A program made the position numbers and the translations under genes. DNA of 64,000 bases from assembly GCA_964650945.1 (NCBI GenBank), contig CAZYXU010000001.1, positions 1 through 64,000 of the forward strand, in the 5' to 3' direction. This document shows positions 8,183-17,792 of the stretch, in pieces. The DNA comes from JAXGPF01 sp964650945. Its GTDB lineage: Bacteria > Verrucomicrobiota > Kiritimatiellia > JAAZAB01. The notes below the pieces were generated by a model. It was not told the origin of the DNA and searched no databases. It saw only the letters and a list, made by a program, of their open reading frames with translations. Positions within the stretch are counted from its first letter, which is position 1. Each line of letters opens with the position of its first letter.

Positions 8183-9448
8183 ATGAGGAAATATGTCACA
8201 GCGATGGCGCTTGCCTGCAGTAGCGGAATCATTTTGGCGACGGCTGCCGCCACCAACAATCCACCGGCCGGCGGCTCCGCCGGGCCGGTTTCCGCCGAAA
8301 CCAACACCCCGCCGCCGGCCAATCCCCTGCGCCTGGTGCTGCCGCCGGTGGTGCATGCCGTGCCCGGGCGCGAAATCAACATTTATTTCGACAACATCGT
8401 GCTGGCGCCCAATCTGGCGGACTATTTGTTCGATGTGGAATGCGGCAAGGGGCGGCAGCAATCCGAACGCTGGACCTTCACCCCCGCCACCAACGACGTT
8501 GGCGACCATGGTTTGCGCATCGCGGTTCTGAACGCGGCCAACGCTGAAATCGCCTCCGCCACCACGTGCGTCAGGGTGGCCGCCGCCGACGCCGGCGGCG
8601 GCCGGCCGCTGACCTGCCTGATCATTGGCGATAGCCTCACCGCCAATGGCGCGTATCCCACCGAATTATACGAATTGTGCCGGGCGCCGGGCAATCCCGC
8701 GCTGACCTTGATCGGCACCCATACCAACGCCGCTTTACCCGATATCCGCCACGAAGGTTACGGCGGCTGGACGGCCGCCCGTTTTGCCGTGCACTGGTCG
8801 GCGGATGCGCCGCTGGACTCCCGCCGTCCAACGCGCAGCCCCTTCGTTTACCAGGGGGCGTCCGGCGCGCCGGAGTTCGACTTCCCGCGGTATCTCCGGG
8901 AACTCGGCCTGGAGCGGGGGCCGGATGTGATCACCATCTGCCTGGGCATCAATGACAATTTCCGGGCGACGGACGAGACCGTTGACGCCAGCATTGACGA
9001 CATGCTGGCGCATTTGAACCGCATGCTGGCCGCCTTCCGCGCCGCGCGGTCTGACACCGTGATCGGCTTGTTCCTGATCCCGCCGCCGGCGGCCACGCAG
9101 GACGCCTTCGGCGCCAATTACCAGTGCACCCAATCCCGCTGGCAGTACCGGCGCAACCAGCACCGGATCATCGAGCGCATGCTGGCCGAATACGCCGGCC
9201 GCGAGAAGGAGGGCATTGAATTGATCCCGGCCTATGTCAACCTGGATGCGGCCCACAACTATCCGCAGATCACCGCGCCAGCCAACGCCCACGCCGCGGT
9301 GGAAATCACCCGCCTGAATAACGGTGTCCATCCCTCCCGGGAGGGCTACCGCCAGATGGCCGACTCGCTGTATGGCTGGTTAAAGGTCTGGTGCGCGGCA
9401 TCCGCCGGCGCGCTCAAGACGCCTGCGCCGGCGGCCGGCGCGCCTTGA
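8183..9448 (+). CDS. Secreted SGNH/GDSL-family hydrolase
   Basis: A 421-residue exported esterase-type hydrolase with an N-terminal signal peptide and an approximately 110-residue N-terminal beta domain. The SGNH blocks follow: IIGDSLTANG (catalytic Ser), GYGGWT (block II Gly), LGINDN (block III Asn) and NNGVHPS (block V His). The residue three before the catalytic His is Asn rather than the usual Asp. GGAGG lies 6 nt before the ATG, and the gene starts 14 bp after queC, so the two are probably co-transcribed, although no functional link is apparent. Substrate is unknown; carbohydrate acetyl-esterase activity is common in this type. Confidence 0.8.
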   Translation: MRKYVTAMALACSSGIILATAAATNNPPAGGSAGPVSAETNTPPPANPLRLVLPPVVHAVPGREINIYFDNIVLAPNLADYLFDVECGKGRQQSERWTFTPATNDVGDHGLRIAVLNAANAEIASATTCVRVAAADAGGGRPLTCLIIGDSLTANGAYPTELYELCRAPGNPALTLIGTHTNAALPDIRHEGYGGWTAARFAVHWSADAPLDSRRPTRSPFVYQGASGAPEFDFPRYLRELGLERGPDVITICLGINDNFRATDETVDASIDDMLAHLNRMLAAFRAARSDTVIGLFLIPPPAATQDAFGANYQCTQSRWQYRRNQHRIIERMLAEYAGREKEGIELIPAYVNLDAAHNYPQITAPANAHAAVEITRLNNGVHPSREGYRQMADSLYGWLKVWCAASAGALKTPAPAAGAP

Positions 9449-9503
9449 AACAGGCAAGCTTGATAACCGGCAATTGCCATGCATTGCCCGAATGCAACGG
9501 GCG

Positions 9504-9526
9504 CGGGTGTGTGAACCCGTCTTTCT
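9504..9526. terminator. Weak hairpin between convergent genes
   Basis: CGGGT (9504-9508) and ACCCG (9515-9519) form a short stem followed by TCTTTCT. It lies in the 117-bp gap between the convergent SGNH and CcdA-fusion genes. The stem is short, so this is tentative. Confidence 0.3.
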
Positions 9527-9565
9527 GGCGCCAGATAAAGGCGTTGATGTTATTACATTTCCCCT

Positions 9566-12500
9566 CTATGACGCATAGCCGAAGATGAAAAGGATCAAAA
9601 GGATCAGGAACAATGCGGCGGTGCCGAATTTGACGGCGGCGATGTGGCGTTGCAGCACACGCGTCAGATGTTCGGCGGTCAGGCCGTAAAAGGTCAGCAG
9701 GAGAATAACAACCAGCGGCAGGATAAAAGCCGCGTTGTAGAGCAGGAGCAGCCCCAACGCGCCGGTAGACAGGCTGCGGGTTTTAACGATAAAGCCGATC
9801 GTGGGCGCATAGACCTGGCCGGTACAGGCCAGTTCCAAGACTGAAACAACGATTCCGGTGACAAACGCGGCGATCACGAAATGCGTGTGCCGTGCGCCAT
9901 GCCGGATAACGATGTGGGTGGCCCGCTTTAAAAAACCGGGCAGCTGCAGTGCGGTCTCCTTCAGCCGCCCCCGCAGACAGAGTATCCCGTCGCGCACGTT
10001 CAGGACCATCAAAATCAGGGCAATGGCGGCCAGTAGACCGTTGAACACCAGGCCCGCTGACTTGAGCACCAGCATGCGGGATGCGATTTCAGCCAGGCCA
10101 AGTCCGAGGCCCAGATAGGCCAGGAACACGCCGGCAATGAAAGCCAGCGCCACGCGGATCATTTCCCTGGTGGGGCGGCGGGTTATTTGCAGGTAAGATA
10201 TCAGGAATATAATTGTGGCGAATGCGCAGGGGTTGATGCCGTCCAAGAGTCCACTGCCGGCAACCAGCCAGGGGGAGAAGGTCTCGTAGCGCGATACAAT
10301 GGTTGTCTCGGCCGCCGCCAGTTCCCGTTCCGATGCGGCCAGCCAGTCTTCGGATGTCACTTGGGCGGAACGGGCGAGCAGATTTCCCACCTGATCGAAT
10401 GTAATGTCATTTTTCAGAAGGAAGCCGGCGCTGGAAAACACGATGGGTGTTACCAGTCGCTGATTTTCCATTACTCCGAATTTTTCGCACAAGGCCTCGT
10501 TAAGACGCATGGCGTTGACCGTGCGGATGTTGTAAGTCTGAATTTCAAGCCAGGGAAAAACCTCCATGATGGCGGGCCAGAGCTGCTCGACCCGGGCGCA
10601 TTCGGAACAGCCGGGGCTCGTGAAAGAAATCAGCTTAAGGGTGTGTGTGGAAGCATTGTCGGGAGTGTTTGTCAGGGTGAGGAACGTGGCGGCCAGTTCG
10701 CGCGGGGCGTCGGTGCGGCATTCGACGATGACGGCATCCTCGTCTTCGGCGCCGATCCCAAAATGCTGGCGAATGCGTTCCACGTATTTGCTCTCTTCGC
10801 GCTCTTCCTCAAGGTATCGGAACAGGACCCCGAAATTTTTGCCCAGGCTTTCGTAGCTCGAAGTGAGGAAGTTGGCGACGCGCGACCGGATCGCCTTGCG
10901 GTCGGGGAAGGCGTCAATGGTTTTGACGAAATCAGCCAGGTTCACGGATCGGCGATTGGCAATCAGGCTGAAGAAGGCTTCGATGCGGACTTTCGGGGAG
11001 TCGTCCCGGGTCAGGCGCAGCAACAGTTCTTCCGCCCCTGCCGGCAGCTCTGGAACACGGGTATGGGATGAGTGACTGAAAGTAAAATTGTCTTCCCCTG
11101 TTTCAAAGTGTTCCTCGTCGAAGAAATGAATCCAGCTTGGCATGGTTTGATTGAGAATGTTGGGGATCACCATCCGCACGCTGTCGGATGTGTCACCGGC
11201 CGCTTGGTTCATCCAGTTTGAAATGCCCGCCGGATTAAGTTTGCCCAGGGCGTGATATGCGGCCCGGCGGAGCAAGGGCTCATTGGATTTGGTGAAGGGG
11301 GTCAGGCTGGTTGCGTCCCCTTTGCCGCCGCAGGTTTCCAATAGGACCATCCCGAAGATGCGGGTGGGTGTGTTCGTGCTTTCATTCACAAACCGGCGGC
11401 CCCATTCCGCCATGGAGCGCTTGTCGCGCCCTTGCCGGACCTCACGTAATAACAAATAATCGTGTTGGTATATCTCGTGCGGTTTCAGGGGCGTTTCCGG
11501 CCGTAACAGTTCCTCCATTACGGAGTATTTGAAGGTCGGAGATGCTTTATTTTCAAGACAGGAAGACACGGCCGCCGATCGCACGCTTTCCACGGGGTCA
11601 TGAAGTAACATCCGCAGGATTGGAGGCGCCGAGGTGGTTGCAACGCCCTCCAGGCTGTTGGCGATATTTATGCGTTCCTGGACTGTCCGCTCGGTCAGAT
11701 CCGCCTGGAGATATGGCAGCGAGTTTGTATGGCCGCAACGTGCCAGGAGCAGGGCGGCTTGAAAGGTCAGCTCAGGATCGTCCGCCACCATAAAGATTGC
11801 ATGGGCCTCGGATAGTAACGCGTCCATACTGCCGTCGGCCGCGGCCGATGATGGCGCCGCGGCGGATGTGGAATCGGTGGCGCCGCTGTCCCGGGAAAAC
11901 GCCGCGAATAGATCATCCGCGGAAGCGGCCGCGGGCTTCAGCCCGGCATCCGCGGTGGTCGCCGCATCCGGGGCGGGGGAGGTTGAGGCGTTTGAGGAAA
12001 CCGCTGTGTCGGCGGGGGCGATGGCTTTGGGGGCGAACGCCTGCATCAGGTTATCTATAACGGTTCCGGCAAAGCCCCCGGAACTGCCTGTTTTGGCGGT
12101 GAGATTTATGGTTATGGATTCCGTCAAATTCGGGCCGGCTGTGTTTTCACTAATGGATTCCAGAACCGCGAGTTTCGTTTCACGCTTGCCTTTTTTCAGA
12201 ATCTCCGTGAGAGCGGCCCGCACCCCGAATTGCTGCATCCCGTTTTGCGCCACGATGCGGATGGCGGCGCAAGCGACATCGGTGTCTTCGTGTCGGACCA
12301 GGGAAAGGGGAAGGTCAAGGTATTTTTCTTCATTGTCCTGGATGGATTCGATGACCGAAAGCAGCACATCCGGACTTTTCCCGGTCAGGGCCTTGCCGAA
12401 GCTTTTGGGCAATGGCATCTGCATGCTGACAAAGGCGGACACCACCGGACCTTTGATGCCATCCTCCCGCAGATAGATTTCCTCCAGTTTTGGGGCGGAC

Positions 12501-14155
12501 TTTTTCGCCGCGCACAGCGGCAGTGCTTTGACGGCCGCATAGCGGACAAAGTCGTCCTGGTCATTAAGCAGGGCGGTCACCTTGTCGGCCAGCGTATCAG
12601 CTTTCAGGGCGCCGATGGTTTCGAGTGCGGCCACCCGCACGCGCCAGCGCGGATCATTAAGACAGGCAGCCACAGCCTTGAGTTCGGCATGGGATTTCAG
12701 GCGACCGATGCTTCCGAGGGCGGTCACCACCAGATCTTCGTTGGAATGCGTGAGATAGGAAGACAATAATGCCAGACCTTTCTTGCTGCGGATCTGGCCG
12801 AGGCGGCGGAGTATGCCGCAGACGACCTCCTCGTCTTTTTCACGCGTCAACCTTTCGGCGAAGAGATTGACAACGCCGCGGACGCCGGTGCTGACCAGCG
12901 CATCCACCGCCGCCTCGCGCAGGAGCGGGTCCGGGTCATCAAGGAAATCGCGCAGGATGGGCACTGCGCGGACGCCGGCGGGCGCCAGGTCCAACACGCT
13001 CTTCTGGCGCACGTCCAGGGTTCCGTAAACGAGGCGGTGTGCCATGGTGGACGGTTCCAGATTGTCGATGTTATCCAGGATTGCGGCATATCGGGCTTCG
13101 GTAATGATGTTGGCCGTGGCCGGAGGCAGGTTCGGCTGGTTCCGCAGGAAGGTGGTCAACGCGTCGGCGGCGGCCGCTCCGCCGAAGCGGAGCATCTGCC
13201 GGGCACGCGGGCTGCGGGTCGGATGATTGGATACCAGATCCTGCACATAACCGTCAATTTGTTCCCGGGAGAGTGCGGCAAATACGGGCGTGGTATTTGT
13301 ATCCGTTGCGGTGGCCCATTGGTTCCAACGGATCATGGCGCGGGGGTTATCCTGGTTGGCGGCAGTGAGCCATGGGTCAAACCCGAAGGTTTCACCGGCA
13401 ACTTCTTCAAGGAGTTCAAGAGCGCCCAGCCGCACGGCCAGGCGCGGGCTGCCGAGCAAGGCCGTGAGTTGAGTTCGCGGGAATGGTTTGAGGTCCAGAA
13501 TCGCGTCATGCAGGGTGGCGCGGATTTCGCGGGAGCCGAGTGCCAGCATGAGGTCCGGCCAGCGGTCTGGCGGGATGCGATTTTCCCTGGTCATTTTCAG
13601 CAAGCCCTCGAAACGGGTGTTTTGGCGGCGCAGGAAATCGGGGTTCAGCGCGTTTTTCAGCAATGTCTGGAGGTCGGGAGCGGTCAGATAACCGGTGGCG
13701 CTGGCCTGGACATCGCCGTTGGCGGAGAGTATCATGACTACGGGCACCCCGCGCAGCTGATAGTTTTCCGCGATATCCGGGTTTTCGAGCACATTGATTT
13801 CGACCAGCGCGAAATGCCGCAGTAGGTTACGGGTATCCGGATCCTGAAGCATCTCCTCCTTCAGTCGCGTGCACCAGTGGCAATCGGGTGAGGAAAACAA
13901 TGCCAATACCGGCTGGTAATTGGCGGTTGCCCTGGCCAGGGACGCCTTCAGCGTAGCATGCCACACAAGCGTGGTGGCCGCGTTTGCTATGGGCGCGGGC
14001 AATTTCATTTCCGGGGTGGTGCGGCCGGCCGGCGCCGGTATCGGATCCAAGACCAGCCCCAGGATCAGCCCGAGCAGACCGGCCGCGGTCCATCGCCATG
14101 GCGTGGGAGTGGCCCGCGGGCGGCGGGTTGGCAGCGGCTGGAGGGGTGGGTTCAT
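9566..14155 (-). CDS. Thioredoxin-HEAT-thioredoxin-CcdA fusion membrane protein
   Basis: A 1,529-residue protein with an unusual domain order. After an N-terminal membrane anchor comes a thioredoxin-like domain (about 60-170) with CHWC (codons at 13871-13882) and the cis-Pro segment RGVPVVM. Roughly residues 220-1130 are HEAT-like helical repeats, broken near the middle by an Ala/Ser-rich low-complexity linker. A second thioredoxin-like domain has CSEC (10598-10609). The last about 220 residues are a multi-span CcdA/DsbD-type region with the paired cysteine motifs DGINPCAF (Cys codon 10226-10228) and ELACTGQVY (Cys codon 9824-9826). CcdA/DsbD proteins pass electrons from cytoplasmic thioredoxin to periplasmic thiol proteins, so this chain could reduce disulfides on HEAT-bound clients (inference). 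The start at 14155 lies just beyond the upstream stop; the ATG at 14191 would overlap it. Confidence 0.8.
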   Translation of the reverse strand: MNPPLQPLPTRRPRATPTPWRWTAAGLLGLILGLVLDPIPAPAGRTTPEMKLPAPIANAATTLVWHATLKASLARATANYQPVLALFSSPDCHWCTRLKEEMLQDPDTRNLLRHFALVEINVLENPDIAENYQLRGVPVVMILSANGDVQASATGYLTAPDLQTLLKNALNPDFLRRQNTRFEGLLKMTRENRIPPDRWPDLMLALGSREIRATLHDAILDLKPFPRTQLTALLGSPRLAVRLGALELLEEVAGETFGFDPWLTAANQDNPRAMIRWNQWATATDTNTTPVFAALSREQIDGYVQDLVSNHPTRSPRARQMLRFGGAAAADALTTFLRNQPNLPPATANIITEARYAAILDNIDNLEPSTMAHRLVYGTLDVRQKSVLDLAPAGVRAVPILRDFLDDPDPLLREAAVDALVSTGVRGVVNLFAERLTREKDEEVVCGILRRLGQIRSKKGLALLSSYLTHSNEDLVVTALGSIGRLKSHAELKAVAACLNDPRWRVRVAALETIGALKADTLADKVTALLNDQDDFVRYAAVKALPLCAAKKSAPKLEEIYLREDGIKGPVVSAFVSMQMPLPKSFGKALTGKSPDVLLSVIESIQDNEEKYLDLPLSLVRHEDTDVACAAIRIVAQNGMQQFGVRAALTEILKKGKRETKLAVLESISENTAGPNLTESITINLTAKTGSSGGFAGTVIDNLMQAFAPKAIAPADTAVSSNASTSPAPDAATTADAGLKPAAASADDLFAAFSRDSGATDSTSAAAPSSAAADGSMDALLSEAHAIFMVADDPELTFQAALLLARCGHTNSLPYLQADLTERTVQERINIANSLEGVATTSAPPILRMLLHDPVESVRSAAVSSCLENKASPTFKYSVMEELLRPETPLKPHEIYQHDYLLLREVRQGRDKRSMAEWGRRFVNESTNTPTRIFGMVLLETCGGKGDATSLTPFTKSNEPLLRRAAYHALGKLNPAGISNWMNQAAGDTSDSVRMVIPNILNQTMPSWIHFFDEEHFETGEDNFTFSHSSHTRVPELPAGAEELLLRLTRDDSPKVRIEAFFSLIANRRSVNLADFVKTIDAFPDRKAIRSRVANFLTSSYESLGKNFGVLFRYLEEEREESKYVERIRQHFGIGAEDEDAVIVECRTDAPRELAATFLTLTNTPDNASTHTLKLISFTSPGCSECARVEQLWPAIMEVFPWLEIQTYNIRTVNAMRLNEALCEKFGVMENQRLVTPIVFSSAGFLLKNDITFDQVGNLLARSAQVTSEDWLAASERELAAAETTIVSRYETFSPWLVAGSGLLDGINPCAFATIIFLISYLQITRRPTREMIRVALAFIAGVFLAYLGLGLGLAEIASRMLVLKSAGLVFNGLLAAIALILMVLNVRDGILCLRGRLKETALQLPGFLKRATHIVIRHGARHTHFVIAAFVTGIVVSVLELACTGQVYAPTIGFIVKTRSLSTGALGLLLLYNAAFILPLVVILLLTFYGLTAEHLTRVLQRHIAAVKFGTAALFLILLILFIFGYAS

Positions 14156-14156
14156 A

Positions 14157-14840
14157 TCAATACAACAGGGCATAGACGAAGATGTTGACATTCATATCAA
14201 TTGAATTGATGATCTCGTTGCCGCCGCAGCAACAGCAGCCTTCCGCATGTTCGGTGTCGTTCAGACCGTGGGGCGAATAAATGGCCACAAGTTTGCCATT
14301 ATGTTCGATGCCATCAAGTCGGGCGCTTTCCCCGGCATGTTGCAGTTTAAGCTCCAGGATTGGATGCACGGTGCGGAAAACCGGATGGGCCATATCAATG
14401 GTCTTTAACGCTTTTTCCCCGAAGATTGAGCGTATTTCGCGCCGGAAGGCGCGGTCCCATTCCTTGTTCGAACAACCGGCCGAGGCCAGGAGAAATCCGC
14501 CGCTGGTCAGGTAGCGCTTCAGATTCTCGCGTTCGGCGGTGGAGAAGTGGAAGGCCGTTTCGCCGGTCATGATGGCAAACGGATATTGAAATAGCTCGTC
14601 CGTCCCCAGTTTCACGCTTTTGAACCGGCGCTCGGTGGGGATCGTGGTATCCTTCTGAACCGCGCTGAGAAACTCATCGCTGAAACAGCGGGAGGTGTGT
14701 GTGCCGCCGTAGATCAAATTGGCGCACTGGATTGTGCCATCCTTGGCCTTTGTCCAAAGTCCTGGCAGCAATGCGATGATCAGCGCCATGGCCGCCGTGG
14801 GGCGGAATGATGCGGGGATTGTATAAACAAGCTTTTTCAT
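14157..14840 (-). CDS. DUF4159 domain protein
   Basis: A 227-residue exported protein starting MKKLVYTIP, with a signal peptide ending near LLPGLWTKA. The body resembles DUF4159 proteins: FQYPFAIMTGE, FHFSTAERENLKRYLTSGGFLL and a C-terminal region with HGLNDTEHAEGCCCCGGNE. Family members are often encoded beside MoxR/VWA genes in planctomycete-verrucomicrobial and Bacteroidota genomes; the fold is related to glutamine-amidotransferase-like domains. The run of four cysteines is notable beside a thiol-redox partner. AGGA precedes the chosen ATG by 9 nt. The stop nearly abuts the start of the thioredoxin-HEAT-CcdA gene, which implies coupled translation. Confidence 0.75.
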   Translation of the reverse strand: MKKLVYTIPASFRPTAAMALIIALLPGLWTKAKDGTIQCANLIYGGTHTSRCFSDEFLSAVQKDTTIPTERRFKSVKLGTDELFQYPFAIMTGETAFHFSTAERENLKRYLTSGGFLLASAGCSNKEWDRAFRREIRSIFGEKALKTIDMAHPVFRTVHPILELKLQHAGESARLDGIEHNGKLVAIYSPHGLNDTEHAEGCCCCGGNEIINSIDMNVNIFVYALLY

Positions 14841-14910
14841 ATTTGTTTTCCTGTGCATTTTGCCAGCTCGAAATATGAGTTTGGCGATGTCAAAATCTCC
14901 GTCCAGCCGT

Positions 14911-17700
14911 CTATCGCCCGCTTTGAAAATAGCGTTGAACCGCTTCCCGATAAGGCTCCGGCACTTGTTCCAGCGGCAGACTTTCACCGGCGGCCGGCGC
15001 CGGATCCCGGATCGCGATTGTTTCCGTGGCACAGGTTTTTGCGGTTCCATCCGCGGGACAGAACGCCCCTTGCTGGCCTCCCCGGCCACTAACGGCGGCG
15101 GTCCGGTCCTGACCGGGCATCGAACGGGCCGGCCCGTAAAGGGGGATGTTCATCAGCGAATGTCCGCCGGTTCCGTAACCATCGTTGGCGTCGCCGCCCA
15201 TGCCGCCGCCCATACCCGCGCCGCTGCCCGCGCTTCCGCCGGTCGCGGTCAGGCACTGCAACATCTCTTGGAGGGTGGTCGCCAGATTTTCGGACACCTC
15301 GAATTTGAGTTGGCCCTGGCACATGCCTCCGAATGGTGTGCTGGCGCAGTATTTTAACAATTCCCGCATTTTTTCCAGAGCCAGTTGCGAGTGACGGCTG
15401 GCCTGGCGTCCATCCTGATTCTCCGCCGCGATTACTGCGTTTTTCATGATTTCATCAATCTGGAGCGCCACCACCATCTCGGCAAATTCCTGGGCGCTGG
15501 ACGCGAGTTCATGGTGGTAACTTTTGACTTGGTCGGCGCGCTTCCGGAGGTTTTGAACGAATTCCGCGAGGGCTGTCCGGATTTCCGCCTGATTATGGCC
15601 GAGGGCGGTGAGCAGGTCCGGGTTCCGGGGCGCGGCATGGTTTTCGAAACGGCCCAGCCGTTTGACCAGCGCGGGCTGGCGTGCGATCAATGTTTTGTAC
15701 ACCCCGGCCAGTTCCATCAGGCGGGCGATGGGCTCGATTTGCTGGGCGCGATTGATCTCGTGCGCCAACGTCCGCCCCCCTTTACCCAAGCGTTGGATGA
15801 GGGTATCGAGTTTTGCGCCCAGGCCGGGATCTTCGGAACGGGCCTGATCCAGGTCGCGCGCGTTGTCAGTCAGTGGCGTGATCAAATTCCGGAGCGCTTG
15901 GGCCAGTCCGCGTTCGGCATCGAAGATGGGAAATTCATCCGCCATTTTGGAGAACCATTCCGCGCTTTCACGGTGTAGTTGGGCGGCCTGACGGATTTGG
16001 CGTTCGAGTTCCGCGGCCGGGGTTTTTCCGGATTCCGCGGCGGCTTGCAGGTCGCTCAGGGCGGTGCGGAGTTCATCCATGCGCGCGGACATCCTGCGAT
16101 ACCGTTCCATGAAATCATCCAGTGTAGTCCGTGCCCGCAGCACGGCTGCGTATTCGGGCTCGGAAATAATCTGCACGCGGACCACATCGGAGGCCGCCGC
16201 GCCCTGCAGCACGGGATTCTGATCCGTAGCTTCCATGTAAAATTCGAGCACCTGGCCGACTTCGGCGCCAATGGCGTGCAAATCCACCGGAGCATCGAAT
16301 TCCAAGCGTGTTTCCGATGTCACGGGACCCAGCGACTTGATCCGGTCGCGATATCCGAGCACGGTTCGAATCAATTCCACCTGGCGCAATCCGAAATCAT
16401 CGGTAGCATAGCCTTGCAGGGGCAGGATTGTGTTTGGGGTGGCCAGGACAAATCCGGGAGGGTCCGTGAGTGTCGCCGTCGGCGGTTCATCCGGAATCAC
16501 TTTTTGATCGAGGGTATAAGGGGCTTGGTTTTTCGTGCCCTGCAGGTCGCGGATCACCACGCTAAGTTCGGCTGGTTCCTTGATGATCCAGGCAAACATG
16601 ACCGCATGGGCGCCGCTGCGGACGCCCGGAACCGTCTCTTCGCGACCGGCGCCGTTGCGGTAGCGGAGGGCGAGCAGGCCATCGAGCAGGGGTCGGTTGC
16701 TGGTGACCGTCAGCAGCGCTTTGGACCCGCAGATGCCAGCCAAAGGTTCCGTGCCGGCAAAGAAACGGCGGATTGGACGGCGGGTATAGGGCGGCGGTTC
16801 GATTGTGATGGACGCCAGGGCGATGGCCGGCTGATATAACACCTTGACGCGGTGCCAGCGGCTGCGGGCTTTGCCGGTGACGAAGCAGAAATCCACGGGG
16901 CTGACGACTTTTTCAAGCCGTTGCGCGAAGCGCCGGTTATTTTCCTGAAAACAGGCGGCACGGTGTGTGCGACCTTGGTACCGCGACAGGAACAGTACCG
17001 GCTCACTGACCGGGGCGCCCGTAATTTCCACGGTGAGTTCGACATCGCCGCCATAGAGCACCGCGGGCGATATGGGGGAGACGGTAAAAACGAAATGACT
17101 GTAAGGGGGCCGGTCAACCCATGGCATCAATACCCGTCCGAGTACGACCCGCGCCGCCGCCGGGTTGAGCATAAGGATCCCGCCGGCAATCAGCATCCGG
17201 GCCAATGCCGTCTTCAATTCACGGCGCAATTCTGCCGAGGGCCGGATGGCCTGGGGGGTCAAGCCGGCCAGTGTGGCGCCGGCATCAGCGACCGTGCGCC
17301 GGATGAGGAACCGGGTGAGTTCGCCGTCTTGTCCGGTGCGGCGGCGCGCCTGCTGATCGAGTTCCAGCGCGCTGAGTATGACTTGGCGTTGCGGGTCCAG
17401 GAACTTGTCGAGATGCCGGGCCATATCCCGGTCCGTGAGTGTAAAACGGCGTGCAAGCCGTCCGGTAGTCACCAGCATCAGGACCGCCAGCAGCACAATC
17501 CCGAGCCATATTCGCAGGCCGTCCGGCAAGGCGAAGAAGTAATCGGCCGCGGCGTATGCGACCAGGCCGGCGGCCGTCAATCCCGCAAGGCGTATGACGT
17601 CGCACAGGATCAATCCCTGGCGCCAGCGTTGGGTCATGCTTCGCAGGGCCATCTTGAAATCTTTCTCGATCGCCTTGGTGTTGTGGCTCGCCGGGTTCAT
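14911..17700 (-). CDS. Large membrane protein, DUF4175-like, of the MoxR/VWA operon
   Basis: A 929-residue protein. Two membrane spans lie near residues 30-75. A charged linker with an Ig-like beta region and a segment beginning DEPPTATLTDPPG follow. The second half is rich in long helices with heptad character (around ERYRRMSARMDELRTAL). The C terminus is a Gly/Met-rich stretch. Proteins of this plan (DUF4175-type) accompany VWA/MoxR genes in several phyla; their biochemical role is not established. The start at 17700 has no clear ribosome site; an internal ATG 17 codons later with GAGAAAG upstream is a credible alternative. The gap to the upstream gene is 92 bp and to DUF4159 is 70 bp. Confidence 0.65.
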   Translation of the reverse strand: MNPASHNTKAIEKDFKMALRSMTQRWRQGLILCDVIRLAGLTAAGLVAYAAADYFFALPDGLRIWLGIVLLAVLMLVTTGRLARRFTLTDRDMARHLDKFLDPQRQVILSALELDQQARRRTGQDGELTRFLIRRTVADAGATLAGLTPQAIRPSAELRRELKTALARMLIAGGILMLNPAAARVVLGRVLMPWVDRPPYSHFVFTVSPISPAVLYGGDVELTVEITGAPVSEPVLFLSRYQGRTHRAACFQENNRRFAQRLEKVVSPVDFCFVTGKARSRWHRVKVLYQPAIALASITIEPPPYTRRPIRRFFAGTEPLAGICGSKALLTVTSNRPLLDGLLALRYRNGAGREETVPGVRSGAHAVMFAWIIKEPAELSVVIRDLQGTKNQAPYTLDQKVIPDEPPTATLTDPPGFVLATPNTILPLQGYATDDFGLRQVELIRTVLGYRDRIKSLGPVTSETRLEFDAPVDLHAIGAEVGQVLEFYMEATDQNPVLQGAAASDVVRVQIISEPEYAAVLRARTTLDDFMERYRRMSARMDELRTALSDLQAAAESGKTPAAELERQIRQAAQLHRESAEWFSKMADEFPIFDAERGLAQALRNLITPLTDNARDLDQARSEDPGLGAKLDTLIQRLGKGGRTLAHEINRAQQIEPIARLMELAGVYKTLIARQPALVKRLGRFENHAAPRNPDLLTALGHNQAEIRTALAEFVQNLRKRADQVKSYHHELASSAQEFAEMVVALQIDEIMKNAVIAAENQDGRQASRHSQLALEKMRELLKYCASTPFGGMCQGQLKFEVSENLATTLQEMLQCLTATGGSAGSGAGMGGGMGGDANDGYGTGGHSLMNIPLYGPARSMPGQDRTAAVSGRGGQQGAFCPADGTAKTCATETIAIRDPAPAAGESLPLEQVPEPYREAVQRYFQSGR

Positions 17701-17792
17701 GTCAATTTTTAAGATTTAATCAGGCGGTCAGCGGCTGCAACATTAAAATAGCGGTTGCGCCTCAGGGCTTACGTGGGCTTGCGGCCGACTTT

